Assembly (NCBI GenBank): GCA_041743935.1
Contig: JBGTLU010000024.1
Location: 1-54,985 of the forward strand
Direction of reading: 5' to 3'
Origin: JBGTLU01 sp041743935
GTDB taxonomy: Bacteria; Bacteroidota; Bacteroidia; Sphingobacteriales; Sphingobacteriaceae
DNA length: 54,985 bases
Shown here: positions 26,116 through 34,328 of the stretch, piece after piece
Layout: each line of letters opens with the position of its first letter
How positions within the stretch are numbered: position 1 is the first letter of the stretch
Program-made: the position numbers and the translations under genes
The notes under the pieces: model-generated
What the model was told of the DNA's origin: nothing
The model's input: the letters and a program-made list of their open reading frames with translations, nothing else
The model's database searches: none

Positions 26116-26123
26116 CAAAAGTA
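26116..26123 (-). promoter_or_regulatory. -7 box of the TolC/HlyD operon
   Basis: On the minus strand TACTTTTG matches TAnnTTTG. It implies a transcript start near 26110 and a leader of about 30 bases to TTG 26079. No TTG was seen at the standard -33 distance. Confidence 0.5.
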
Positions 26124-26191
26124 TTTACTTATTTGATAGGATGGGGTAAATTTTTAGTTACTCTATTTTGTATGCTGTACATTTCTTTTCC

Positions 26192-26199
26192 TACTTTTG
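26192..26199 (+). promoter_or_regulatory. -7 box of the polysaccharide deacetylase gene
   Basis: TACTTTTG matches TAnnTTTG only six bases before ATG 26206, so the message would be leaderless or almost so. It is divergent from the same motif at 26116-26123. It also argues against the TTG start at 26197. Confidence 0.45.
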
Positions 26200-26205
26200 A
26201 ATACG

Positions 26206-26820
26206 ATGTATTTAGTACGTACCCCTTTCTTCATTAAAAAACTTTATCCTTCCTTAATCTGGAATTTCGACCGGAAAGAAAAAGTAATTTATTTAACGTT
26301 TGATGATGGACCGGTTCCGGATATAACCCCGTTTGTTCTTAAACAATTAGATAAATACCAAGCCAAAGCCACCTTTTTTTGTATTGGCGATAACATTCGC
26401 AAACATCCAGAAATCTTTGCCTCCATCCAACAACACGGACATGCAATTGGCAACCATACTTATAATCATTTAAATGGTTGGTTTACAGAAACTAACCGCT
26501 ATGTTGGAAATATAGAATTATGCCAAGAATTAACCAAAACTACTTTATTCAGACCCCCATACGGTAAACTACGCCCATCTCAAATCATCCACTTAAAAAA
26601 GCAATTTAAAATTATTATGTGGGATGTACTAAGTGGCGATTTCGATACCTCCATCTCTGCCCGCGATTGCTTATTAAATGTCGTGCAGAAAACGTACAAC
26701 GGCTCCATTGTTGTGTTCCACGATAGCATAAAAGCATCGCAAAAATTAAAACAAGTATTGCCAACAGCCCTAAAATTTTGGAAAGAGAAAGGCTATACTT
26801 TCAAAAAAATTGAAGCCTAA
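26206..26820 (+). CDS. Polysaccharide deacetylase (NodB-like, CE4)
   Basis: This 204-residue CE4 enzyme removes N- or O-acetyl groups from a carbohydrate, using a bound metal. Motif 1 TFDDGP gives D33 and D34; motif 2 HTYNH gives H84 and H88; motif 3 RPPYG lies at 116-120. Motif 4 has the MWDVLSGDFD aspartate/tryptophan cluster (138-147), and the late FHDS holds the last histidine. No signal peptide is visible, so it may be cytosolic or anchored otherwise, and the substrate could be peptidoglycan, a capsular sugar or another glycan. ATG 26206 is preferred since an earlier TTG sits in the promoter. Confidence 0.88.
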   Translation: MYLVRTPFFIKKLYPSLIWNFDRKEKVIYLTFDDGPVPDITPFVLKQLDKYQAKATFFCIGDNIRKHPEIFASIQQHGHAIGNHTYNHLNGWFTETNRYVGNIELCQELTKTTLFRPPYGKLRPSQIIHLKKQFKIIMWDVLSGDFDTSISARDCLLNVVQKTYNGSIVVFHDSIKASQKLKQVLPTALKFWKEKGYTFKKIEA

Positions 26821-26875
26821 TTTAGAAGACTTCCAAATTTAATTTAGCTAATGGTGTTACCACAATTTTCATCCC

Positions 26876-26891
26876 TATTTTTGTACCTTCG
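26876..26891 (+). promoter_or_regulatory. Two adjacent -7 boxes upstream of the aconitase gene
   Basis: TATTTTTG (26876-26883) is followed directly by TACCTTCG (26884-26891), each matching TAnnTTTG/TTCG. Either could start a leader of 40-50 bases to the ATG at 26935. No clear -33 TTG. Confidence 0.45.
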
Positions 26892-26934
26892 CACAACCCA
26901 AAAATAAATTTAACACTTAAATACAATACATAGA

Positions 26935-29202
26935 ATGGCATTCGACTTAGACATGATCGAAAAAGTTTACAACTCCATGGGAGAACGCATAGCTGCAGCC
27001 CGCAAGGTGGTAAACCGTCCGCTAACTTTAGCAGAAAAGATACTTTATTCACATTTATTTGAAGGAAATGCAACACAGCATTTCACCAGAGCTAAATCAT
27101 ATGTAGATTTTGCCCCAGATAGGGTAGCTATGCAAGATGCAACCGCTCAAATGGCATTGTTGCAATTCATGACTGCCGGCCGGCCAAAAGTTGCCGTACC
27201 ATCTACCGTACATTGCGATCACCTAATTCAGGCTAAAGTAGGTTCATCAGCCGATTTAAAAACGGCCATAGAAACCAATAAGGAAGTATATGACTTTCTT
27301 GCTTCGGTATCTAATAAATATGGTGTTGGTTTCTGGAAACCTGGTGCAGGTATTATCCATCAAGTTGTATTAGAAAATTATGCCTTCCCTGGTGGAATGA
27401 TGATAGGTACTGATTCGCACACTCCTAATGCAGGTGGATTAGGAATGGTTGCCATTGGTGTTGGTGGTGCTGATGCCGTTGATGTAATGTCGGGCATGGC
27501 ATGGGAACTAAAATTCCCGAAACTAATTGGAGTAAAATTAATCGGGAAGATGAATGGTTGGACTTCGGCAAAAGACGTGATATTAAAAGTTGCTGGAATT
27601 TTAACCGTAAAAGGTGGTACAGACGCCATCATCGAATATTTTGGACCAGGTGCAGAGAACATTTCTTGTACCGGAAAAGGAACCATTTGTAACATGGGTG
27701 CCGAGATTGGAGCAACCACTTCTATTTTCGGATACGACGAGCGCATGGCCGATTATCTGCGTGCAACCGGAAGAGAATCTGTAGCCAACATGGCAAATAA
27801 TATTAAAGAACATTTACGTGCCGATGATGATGTTTTAGCTAATCCGGAAAATTATTACGACCAAGTAATTGAAATTAACTTAGATACTTTAGAGCCTTAT
27901 GTAAATGGCCCATATACCCCAGATTTAGCTTGGCCAATTTCTAAATTAGCCGAAGCTGTAAAAGAAAACGAATGGCCGGATATTATTGAGGTGGCATTAA
28001 TTGGTTCTTGTACCAACTCTTCTTACGAAGACATGACCCGTGCAGCCTCCATTGCTAAACAAGCTTCCGAGAAAAATCTGATTGCAAAATCGGAATTTAC
28101 CGTTACACCCGGTTCAGAATTAATTCGGTTTACCATTGAACGCGACGGTTTGATTAAAACATTTGAAGAAATAAAAGGCATTGTGCTGGCTAATGCTTGC
28201 GGACCTTGTATTGGTCAATGGGCACGACATATAGACGATCCCACAAGAAAAAATACCATCCTTACCTCCTATAATCGCAATTTTGCTAAACGCAACGATG
28301 GCTTGGCAAGTACTCATGCCTTTGTAGCCTCGCCCGAAATTGTTACTGCTTTAGCTATTGCAGGTCGCTTGTCGTTTAATCCTCTTACCGATACCCTTAC
28401 TAATGAAGACGGAGTACAAGTGAAATTAGACGAGCCACAAGGAATTGAGTTACCAATTAAAGGATTTGATGTAGAAGATGCCGGATTTCAGGCTCCAGCT
28501 ACGGATGGTTCCGGAATTCAGATAATGGTGGACGAAAGAAGCGCTCGTTTGCAATTATTAGAAGCATTTAAACCTTGGGAAGGTGTTGATTTAAAAGGCC
28601 TAAAATTGTTGATTAAAGCCAAAGGAAAATGTACTACTGACCACATCTCGATGGCCGGGCCATGGTTAAAATTCCGTGGACATTTAGATAATATCTCCAA
28701 CAACATGTTGATTGGGGCACTTAACTATTTCAACGAAAAAACAGACACTGTTAAAAATCAATTAACTGGCGAGTACGGCCCAGTACCTGCTACACAACGC
28801 GCTTACAAAGCTGAAGGTATCGGATCTATTGTGGTAGGAGACGAAAATTATGGCGAAGGCTCTAGCCGTGAGCATGCTGCCATGGAACCTCGTCATTTAG
28901 GCGTACGTGCCATTCTTGTAAAATCATTTGCTCGTATTCACGAAACTAATCTGAAGAAGCAAGGTATGTTAGCACTAACTTTTGCCAATCCGGCCGATTA
29001 TGATTTGGTACAAGAAGATGATTCGATTGACATTGTTGGATTAATTTCTTTCCAAACCGGTAAGCCTTTAACCGTAGTTTTGAACCACAGCAATGGAACC
29101 AAGGATGAAATAACCGTAAATCACACCTATAATACTCAACAAATAGAATGGTTTAAAGCAGGCTCTGCACTGAACTTGATTAAGTTGAGTGCTAATAGCT
29201 AA
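26935..29202 (+). CDS. acn: Aconitate hydratase (mitochondrial-type aconitase)
   Basis: This 755-residue TCA-cycle enzyme isomerises citrate to isocitrate. It is the mitochondrial-type aconitase, shorter than the iron-regulatory AcnA form. The [4Fe-4S] ligands C359 (GSCTNSSYED), C422 and C425 (CGPCIGQW) are all present. Substrate residues include H96 (HCDH 93-96) and DSH (160-162). The C-terminal GEGSSREHAA (around 638) is the swivelling domain motif. The gene has promoter boxes ahead and a perfect terminator behind, so it is monocistronic. A [4Fe-4S] catalyst makes it oxidation-sensitive. No other TCA gene is adjacent. Confidence 0.95.
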   Translation: MAFDLDMIEKVYNSMGERIAAARKVVNRPLTLAEKILYSHLFEGNATQHFTRAKSYVDFAPDRVAMQDATAQMALLQFMTAGRPKVAVPSTVHCDHLIQAKVGSSADLKTAIETNKEVYDFLASVSNKYGVGFWKPGAGIIHQVVLENYAFPGGMMIGTDSHTPNAGGLGMVAIGVGGADAVDVMSGMAWELKFPKLIGVKLIGKMNGWTSAKDVILKVAGILTVKGGTDAIIEYFGPGAENISCTGKGTICNMGAEIGATTSIFGYDERMADYLRATGRESVANMANNIKEHLRADDDVLANPENYYDQVIEINLDTLEPYVNGPYTPDLAWPISKLAEAVKENEWPDIIEVALIGSCTNSSYEDMTRAASIAKQASEKNLIAKSEFTVTPGSELIRFTIERDGLIKTFEEIKGIVLANACGPCIGQWARHIDDPTRKNTILTSYNRNFAKRNDGLASTHAFVASPEIVTALAIAGRLSFNPLTDTLTNEDGVQVKLDEPQGIELPIKGFDVEDAGFQAPATDGSGIQIMVDERSARLQLLEAFKPWEGVDLKGLKLLIKAKGKCTTDHISMAGPWLKFRGHLDNISNNMLIGALNYFNEKTDTVKNQLTGEYGPVPATQRAYKAEGIGSIVVGDENYGEGSSREHAAMEPRHLGVRAILVKSFARIHETNLKKQGMLALTFANPADYDLVQEDDSIDIVGLISFQTGKPLTVVLNHSNGTKDEITVNHTYNTQQIEWFKAGSALNLIKLSANS

Positions 29203-29221
29203 AGTGTATTTAGCCTAAAGT

Positions 29222-29253
29222 AAACACCCCTGCTTTTTAAAGAGGGGTGTTTT
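29222..29253 (+). terminator. Strong terminator after the aconitase gene
   Basis: AAACACCCCT (29222-29231) and AGGGGTGTTT (29243-29252) are perfect ten-base complements with an 11-base loop and a short T-run at the end. It also lies just before rlmH, which must have its own promoter or rely on read-through. Confidence 0.8.
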
Positions 29254-29267
29254 AATTTAATTATACC

Positions 29268-29741
29268 ATGAAAATCACCCTAATTCAAATTGGTAAAACA
29301 GAAGAAAGCTATTTGGCCGAAGGCATAGAAATCTACCTGAAGCGACTAAAACATTATTGCAATATAAATTCAATTACCATTCCTGCGCTGAAAAACACCA
29401 AGAATTTATCAGAAGAAGAGCAAAAAAAGAAGGAAGGGGCATTACTTGCCAAACAAATAAATCCGACGGATTATGTGGTTTTGTTGGATGAAAATGGAAA
29501 ACAATTTACATCTGTATCTTTTGCCAACTGGATAGAAAGCAAACAATTGAACGTGAGCGGAAAATTAGTTTTTGTAATAGGTGGTCCGTATGGTTTTGAT
29601 GCTGAAATTTATCAGCGTGCCAATGAAAAAATCAGCCTTTCTGCCATGACTTTCTCGCACCAAATGATTAGATTATTTTTTGTAGAGCAATTGTACCGCG
29701 CTTTTACCATCCTACGGGGTGAGCCTTATCATCACGAGTAA
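29268..29741 (+). CDS. rlmH: 23S rRNA (pseudouridine(1915)-N3)-methyltransferase
   Basis: RlmH is the SPOUT-fold enzyme that methylates pseudouridine 1915 in helix 69 of 23S rRNA on assembled 70S ribosomes. The 157-residue protein has the trefoil-knot SAM site FVIGGPYGFD (about 103-112) and the C-terminal LSAMTFSHQMIRLFFVEQ (123-140). It ends in the highly conserved RGEPYHHE. Length and order are typical. The start is ATG 29268, 15 bases after the aconitase terminator. It converges with the DUF5606 gene. Confidence 0.95.
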   Translation: MKITLIQIGKTEESYLAEGIEIYLKRLKHYCNINSITIPALKNTKNLSEEEQKKKEGALLAKQINPTDYVVLLDENGKQFTSVSFANWIESKQLNVSGKLVFVIGGPYGFDAEIYQRANEKISLSAMTFSHQMIRLFFVEQLYRAFTILRGEPYHHE

Positions 29742-29790
29742 GAATTCTCGTCATAGCGTAGCATGACAACACAACTTTGCTACCCGTAGG
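29711..29790. repeat. Nested inverted repeats at the 3' end of rlmH
   Basis: CCTACGGG (29711-29718, within rlmH) is the exact complement of CCCGTAGG (29783-29790). Between them GTCAT (29750-29754) and ATGAC (29763-29767) form a smaller hairpin. The inner part resembles a short palindromic interspersed element. No T-tract follows, so simple termination is not clear. Confidence 0.35.
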
Positions 29791-29807
29791 GCTGGCTGGT
29801 AAGTTAA

Positions 29808-30308
29808 TTATTTCTTCGGCTTGGCAGCTTTCTTAGGTTTAGCTTCGGCAACTGGTTCTTCGGGTGTAGTAGTTTTATTCTCTTCTTCTTCAGCTAGTTT
29901 CTCCGCTTCTTCTTCAGGATCGGCTTCTTTCCAAAGTGGCAAAGCAGAAAGTAACTGGAACCAAGTAATGATTTTTTTCATGTCGGATACATATACTTTA
30001 TCCTCATCGTAATCGGATATTACTTGGTAGAAATACGTTTTAATTTTGTCGCTATCACCTTTGGGATCAGGGAGGGGATATTCTGCCAAAGATGCTTCCA
30101 TTTTTTTAAAAACATCTTTCAATCGCAAATCATCATAAACTCCAAAAACAGTTATATCATTCAAAGAAGCCATTCGGGCATTGGTACCGGTTACCAATTT
30201 GGTTTTTGCTTCATCCAAACTTTCTACCACATAGCCGGATTTATTCTGTCCGATTACTTTGTACAATCCCGGTTTGCCCGAGATAGAAACAATTCCAAAT
30301 AAATTCAT
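29808..30308 (-). CDS. DUF5606 family protein
   Basis: This 166-residue protein matches the Bacteroidota DUF5606 family. The compact N-terminal domain (1-55) opens MNLFGIVSISGKPGLYKVI and is followed by a helical part (60-130). The last 37 residues are low-complexity, first acidic (EEEAEKLAEEEEN) and then basic Ala/Lys/Pro (PKKAAKPKK). No signal peptide or membrane helix is present, so it is cytosolic. The function is unknown, and the tail looks like a flexible interaction or nucleic-acid-binding arm. It starts three bases after the cyclophilin gene on the minus strand, so the two are co-transcribed. Confidence 0.8.
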   Translation of the reverse strand: MNLFGIVSISGKPGLYKVIGQNKSGYVVESLDEAKTKLVTGTNARMASLNDITVFGVYDDLRLKDVFKKMEASLAEYPLPDPKGDSDKIKTYFYQVISDYDEDKVYVSDMKKIITWFQLLSALPLWKEADPEEEAEKLAEEEENKTTTPEEPVAEAKPKKAAKPKK

Positions 30309-30311
30309 AGC

Positions 30312-30749
30312 CTATTCTTCTATTAATTCAATACTTAAAATTTTATCCCCTTGACGAATGTCGTCTATCACGTCTACCCCATCGGTAACTTTACCAAAAC
30401 AGGTATGGTTGCGGTCGAGATGTGCGGTATTAGTTCTGCTGTGGCAGATAAAAAACTGCGAACCTCCGGTATTTCTGCCTGCATGTGCCATGGATAAAAC
30501 GCCACGATCGTGGTATTGATTATCTCCATCTAGTTCACAATCTATTTTATAACCAGGACCACCTGCGCCGGTTCCGGTTGGATCGCCACCTTGAATCACA
30601 AAATCAGGAATAACGCGATGAAAGGTTACCCCATCATAATACCCCGATTTTGCCAGATTTAAAAAATTTTGAACGGTATTAGGGGCGTCATTATCATAAA
30701 ATGACACGGTCATATCTCCTTTTTCTGTTTTAATTTTTGCTTTGCTCAT
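30312..30749 (-). CDS. Cyclophilin-type peptidyl-prolyl cis-trans isomerase
   Basis: This 145-residue cytosolic cyclophilin isomerises X-Pro bonds to speed protein folding. The family motif FHRVIPDFVIQGGDPTGTG (about 41-59) includes the catalytic arginine, and GGSQFFIC (about 95-102) follows. No signal peptide is present, unlike the periplasmic paralogue. The ATG is 30749. A -7 box (TATTTTCG, 30769-30776 on the minus strand) lies just upstream. It is the first gene of a pair with the DUF5606 gene. Confidence 0.92.
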   Translation of the reverse strand: MSKAKIKTEKGDMTVSFYDNDAPNTVQNFLNLAKSGYYDGVTFHRVIPDFVIQGGDPTGTGAGGPGYKIDCELDGDNQYHDRGVLSMAHAGRNTGGSQFFICHSRTNTAHLDRNHTCFGKVTDGVDVIDDIRQGDKILSIELIEE

Positions 30750-30768
30750 TGATTTTTATTTGAGTTGG

Positions 30769-30776
30769 CGAAAATA
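30769..30776 (-). promoter_or_regulatory. -7 box of the cyclophilin/DUF5606 operon
   Basis: The minus-strand box TATTTTCG is 20 bases ahead of ATG 30749 and matches the TAnnTTCG type. No convincing -33. Confidence 0.4.
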
Positions 30777-30841
30777 AGGAAATTAAGCTATCGTTAAGAG
30801 ATTTAGAATGAAAATTAGGATAAAATTGTACATTTAGGCAA

Positions 30842-32098
30842 ATGAAAAGGTTAGTTCTACTCGTCGTTTTTTGTTTTTGTAGCCTCTTCGTAAAGTCGGC
30901 TTCTATTCTTATTCCAATGGATATGAATCAGAAAGACCATTTGAAAGCGTACGGAATTGCTTTTTGGAATTTGCAAAAAGGCGAAACCATTGATTGGTTA
31001 CTTAATTACCGTGGAGGCTCTTTTTTAGCCGATTATTCAGCAGCACTTGAACGAGAGTGCAAAATAAGAGGGGTGAGCTATGAGGTGGTGCCCGATGTGC
31101 AGGTGAGTGCAATTTTATTGCAAATTGCCAATCCCGAATCTAATACCGACGTTGTAAAACTAGAACAAGTTCCAAAGATTGCGGTATATTCTCCAAAAAA
31201 TAAACTACCATGGGACGATGCCGTAACGCTTGTTTTAGCTTATGCCGAAATTCCTTATGAGATTATTTACGATGAAGAAGTTCTGAGTGGAGAATTGCCC
31301 CGATTTGATTGGTTACACATGCACCACGAAGATTTTACTGGGCAATACGGCAGGTTTTGGGCTAATTTCAGAAATGCGGCTTGGTATCAACAAGATGTTG
31401 CACTGCAAGAACAACGGGCAAAAAAACTAGGCTTTAAAAAAGTATCGCAAATGAAATTGGCGGTAGTTAAAACCATTAAAGAGTTTGTTGCCGGAGGAGG
31501 ATTTTTATTTGCGATGTGTGCTGCTACCGACACCTATGACATTGCACTTGCAGCCGAAGGGGTAGACATCATAGAGTCTATGTTTGATGGCGACCCAGCG
31601 GATAGGAATGCTCAATCTAAGTTGGATTTTTCTAAAACATTCGCTTTTCATAATTTCCGATTAGACATGAACCCGTATAATTATGAATTTTCGACCATTG
31701 ATGTAGCACCACAACGCCCGGTAGATAGAAGAAGTGATGTGTTTATGTTATTCGATTTCTCTGCCAAATGGGATATTGTACCCACCATGCTTACCCAAAA
31801 TCACCTCAAAGTAATTAAGGGCTTCATGGGGCAAACCACTGCTTTTAAAAATGAATTCATTAAACCGGATGTTTTAATTTTGGGAGATAATAAAGCTTTT
31901 AACGAAGCCAAATACATTCATGGAACATTAGGCAACGGCACCTGGACTTTCTTTGGCGGCCACGACCCGGAAGATTATCAGCACATGGTAGGCGACCCAC
32001 CAACCGATTTGAGTTTGCACCCCAATTCACCAGGTTATCGGTTGATTTTAAACAATGTTTTATTCCCAGCAGCCAAGAAAAAGAAACAGAAAACGTAA
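30842..32098 (+). CDS. Conserved secreted protein often labelled 'asparagine synthetase B'
   Basis: This 418-residue protein has a signal peptide (about 1-20, MKRLVLL...KSAS) and a globular exported domain. It starts ILIPMDMNQKDHLKAYGIAFWNLQKG and contains FDWLHMHHEDFTGQYGRFW. I recall that Bacteroidota homologues carry the name 'asparagine synthetase B'. I see neither the N-terminal glutamine-amidotransferase cysteine nor the ATP pyrophosphatase SGG-like loop that asparagine synthetases need, and export makes that reaction unlikely. Two histidine-rich stretches (HMHHE; GGHDPEDYQH near the end) could be metal or active sites. Function is unknown. It is divergent from the cyclophilin gene. Confidence 0.6.
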   Translation: MKRLVLLVVFCFCSLFVKSASILIPMDMNQKDHLKAYGIAFWNLQKGETIDWLLNYRGGSFLADYSAALERECKIRGVSYEVVPDVQVSAILLQIANPESNTDVVKLEQVPKIAVYSPKNKLPWDDAVTLVLAYAEIPYEIIYDEEVLSGELPRFDWLHMHHEDFTGQYGRFWANFRNAAWYQQDVALQEQRAKKLGFKKVSQMKLAVVKTIKEFVAGGGFLFAMCAATDTYDIALAAEGVDIIESMFDGDPADRNAQSKLDFSKTFAFHNFRLDMNPYNYEFSTIDVAPQRPVDRRSDVFMLFDFSAKWDIVPTMLTQNHLKVIKGFMGQTTAFKNEFIKPDVLILGDNKAFNEAKYIHGTLGNGTWTFFGGHDPEDYQHMVGDPPTDLSLHPNSPGYRLILNNVLFPAAKKKKQKT

Positions 32099-32155
32099 GT
32101 TAGTTGTGAGTATTTAGTAGTTAGTATTGAGTAGTTAGTAGTTGGTTGTAATTAG
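32097..32155. repeat. Degenerate short repeat (TAGTAGTTAG-like)
   Basis: Between the end of the secreted protein gene and DUF4293, variants of TAGTAGTTAG/TAGTATTTAG occur about five times in tandem. There is no coding frame. Such AT-rich tandem repeats recur in Bacteroidota intergenic regions, though I know no function. Confidence 0.4.
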
Positions 32156-32182
32156 AGTTATAAATTCATAATTCAACAAAAA

Positions 32183-32641
32183 TTATCTAATCCTATCAGC
32201 AGATTTAATTAATTCTTCGTCGCGTTGTATGGCTCGGCGAGCTAATATGATGGAAATTAGCATAACGGTTGGCAGAAATGCGCCAATACCCAACACACTT
32301 TCTACACCTTCGGGAATAACAGTAAAAACATTGTAAACGGTAAAGCCAATAAATAAGGCGGTGAGCACCAGATTTAAAAAACAAAGTTTAATTTGTTGTG
32401 CTCGGTTGTTGTATTTAAATATGGTAAATACTGCCAATGCAGTGGTAAATCCCAATAAAAAAGAAGGAATTATAAAATGCTGCGCCACTATGATTTTATC
32501 TTCCACCATTTTTTGTTGTGCCGAAATTTGCATCAGAAATTTCTCTCCTCCGAACTCATAGGAGTTAATCGGAAAATAAAACAATAGAATACCTGCTAAA
32601 GCAGCGATGAATAAATAAACAGATTGTACGCGTTGTATCAT
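32183..32641 (-). CDS. DUF4293 membrane protein
   Basis: This 152-residue protein with four hydrophobic helices (about 8-22, 51-70, 83-103, 115-134) is of the DUF4293 family, restricted to Bacteroidota. It opens MIQRVQSVYLFIAALAG, the family start, and ends in a basic tail. The function is unknown. The inner membrane is its likely location. The start is ATG 32641. It lies 12 bases after the ribF stop on the minus strand, so it is likely the last gene of the ftsX-DUF3098-uppP-truB-ribF unit. Confidence 0.82.
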   Translation of the reverse strand: MIQRVQSVYLFIAALAGILLFYFPINSYEFGGEKFLMQISAQQKMVEDKIIVAQHFIIPSFLLGFTTALAVFTIFKYNNRAQQIKLCFLNLVLTALFIGFTVYNVFTVIPEGVESVLGIGAFLPTVMLISIILARRAIQRDEELIKSADRIR

Positions 32642-32653
32642 GTGGTAAAAATA

Positions 32654-33601
32654 TTAAATTTTATTTTGTGTTTGCCCTGCAAAGAATTGCAAAGTTGCAG
32701 CTTTATCTTTATGTAATTGCTGGGTTAATGCTTCCAAAGAATCGAACCTTTGATCGGGGCGTATGAATGATTTAAAAGAGATATTAAGTGTTTCGTTGTA
32801 AATTTCCTTATCGAAATTAAACATGTTTACTTCTATATTTCTGGTCATGCCATTAATGGTTGGCCGATGACCGATGTACAGCATCGCTTGGTAATTAATA
32901 TTGTCATGTACCACTTCAACGGCATAAATTCCGTCGCCGGGTATTAACTTATAGTTTTCGGGGATGAAGATATTTGCAGTGGGGTAGCCCAAGGTTCTAC
33001 CAATTTTATCGCCTTTTACTACTACTCCACTTAGTTGAAAATCATACCCTAAAAAAGAATTAGCGGTAGTAATATCTCCGCTAAGTAACGCCTTTCTAAT
33101 TTTGGTGGAACTTACGGCAATGTCGTTAACGTCTTGCTCCGGAATTTCTTCTACTTCAAATCCGTGTTTTCCTTTTACATTTTTCAAATGCTCAAAACTT
33201 CCTTCTCTATCTTTCCCAAAACGATGATCATAGCCAATTACTAATTTTTTTGTTCCGATGGCCTTTACCAAAATTTCGTCTATAAATTCTAGCGATGTAA
33301 GGTTAGAAAAATCTCGGTTAAAGGGGATAATCAGTAGATGGTTTATACCTGCCTTATCCAACAATTGAATTTTCTCTTCTAATGTATTTATCAGTTTTAG
33401 TTGATTATCTTCTGGATGCAAAATCATGCGTGGGTGAGGGAAAAAAGTGATAATAACGGTTTGCCCGTTGATGCTTTCACTCACTTCTTTTAGTCTTTTT
33501 ATTATTTTCTGATGCCCAAAATGAACGCCATCAAATGTGCCAATAGTAACCACGGCATTGGGTAATGAGGAAAACTCATGGATGCTGTTATAAATTTTCA
33601 T
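32654..33601 (-). CDS. ribF: Bifunctional riboflavin kinase/FAD synthetase
   Basis: RibF phosphorylates riboflavin to FMN and adenylates FMN to FAD. The 315-residue protein (ATG 33601) shows the nucleotidyltransferase motif GTFDGVHFGHQKII (about 20-33) in its N-terminal domain. Its C-terminal riboflavin-kinase domain (about 180-305) has GRTLGYPTANI. A TTG three codons earlier (33610) is not needed. It follows truB by 11 bases in the same orientation. The clustering with truB is common in bacteria, often via rbfA/infB, but here the neighbours are envelope genes. Confidence 0.94.
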   Translation of the reverse strand: MKIYNSIHEFSSLPNAVVTIGTFDGVHFGHQKIIKRLKEVSESINGQTVIITFFPHPRMILHPEDNQLKLINTLEEKIQLLDKAGINHLLIIPFNRDFSNLTSLEFIDEILVKAIGTKKLVIGYDHRFGKDREGSFEHLKNVKGKHGFEVEEIPEQDVNDIAVSSTKIRKALLSGDITTANSFLGYDFQLSGVVVKGDKIGRTLGYPTANIFIPENYKLIPGDGIYAVEVVHDNINYQAMLYIGHRPTINGMTRNIEVNMFNFDKEIYNETLNISFKSFIRPDQRFDSLEALTQQLHKDKAATLQFFAGQTQNKI

Positions 33602-33612
33602 GAAGCACAAAT

Positions 33613-34308
33613 TTACTCGCTTTGCTCAGATTTTTGTTGATTTCTGATTTCATCCACCAATTTGTCTAATTGCCAAGCATCTTTTAAATGAAATCCCCCG
33701 CTTCGGGTACGACATAGGGCACTCAAATAAGCTCCGTTATTCAACTTTTTTCCAAAATCAAACGCCAATGAACGTATGTAGGTTCCTTTACTACAAGCTA
33801 CTCTAAAATCTACTTCGGGCAGAGCAATTCGAGTAATTTCAAAATCATAAATGGTGATTTTTCTGGATTTAATGTTTACTTCTTCTCCCCTACGCGCTTT
33901 TTCATAGGCACGTTCGCCATCAATTTTTAATGCCGAGTAAATGGGCGATACCTGGTCTATTTCTCCAACAAAACCTAAGGCGGTATTCAAAATATCGGCT
34001 TCGGTTATACCTTCAATATCGTACGTTTGATTTATTTCTGTTTCTAAATCATAGGATGGAGTGGTTGCACCCAATGTAAAGGTACCGGTATATTCTTTTT
34101 CTTCGTTTTGATAGCTTTCTAATTGCTTGGTGTATTTACCGGTACAAACTATAAGCAAACCGGTTGCAAGAGGGTCTAAAGTTCCGGCATGACCAATTTT
34201 TAAGCCTTTATCTTTAATGGTATATTTTAATTTATTTACTACGTGGAAGGAAGTCCAGGTTAATGGTTTGTCAACTAAAAATAATTCTCCGTTTCGGAAA
34301 TCAAACAT
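33613..34308 (-). CDS. truB: tRNA pseudouridine(55) synthase TruB
   Basis: TruB isomerises U55 in the T-arm of most tRNAs. The 231-residue enzyme has the motif GHAGTLDPLATGLL (about 39-52) with catalytic aspartate D45. It also has the DKPLTWTS entry motif and the SPIYSALKIDGERAYEKAR segment (about 114-132). It is a short form: the C-terminal PUA-like domain found in longer members is absent. This is usual in Bacteroidota. The start is ATG 34308, 20 bases after the uppP stop. Confidence 0.93.
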   Translation of the reverse strand: MFDFRNGELFLVDKPLTWTSFHVVNKLKYTIKDKGLKIGHAGTLDPLATGLLIVCTGKYTKQLESYQNEEKEYTGTFTLGATTPSYDLETEINQTYDIEGITEADILNTALGFVGEIDQVSPIYSALKIDGERAYEKARRGEEVNIKSRKITIYDFEITRIALPEVDFRVACSKGTYIRSLAFDFGKKLNNGAYLSALCRTRSGGFHLKDAWQLDKLVDEIRNQQKSEQSE

Positions 34309-34328
34309 GTATGATTATTTAAGTGGAT

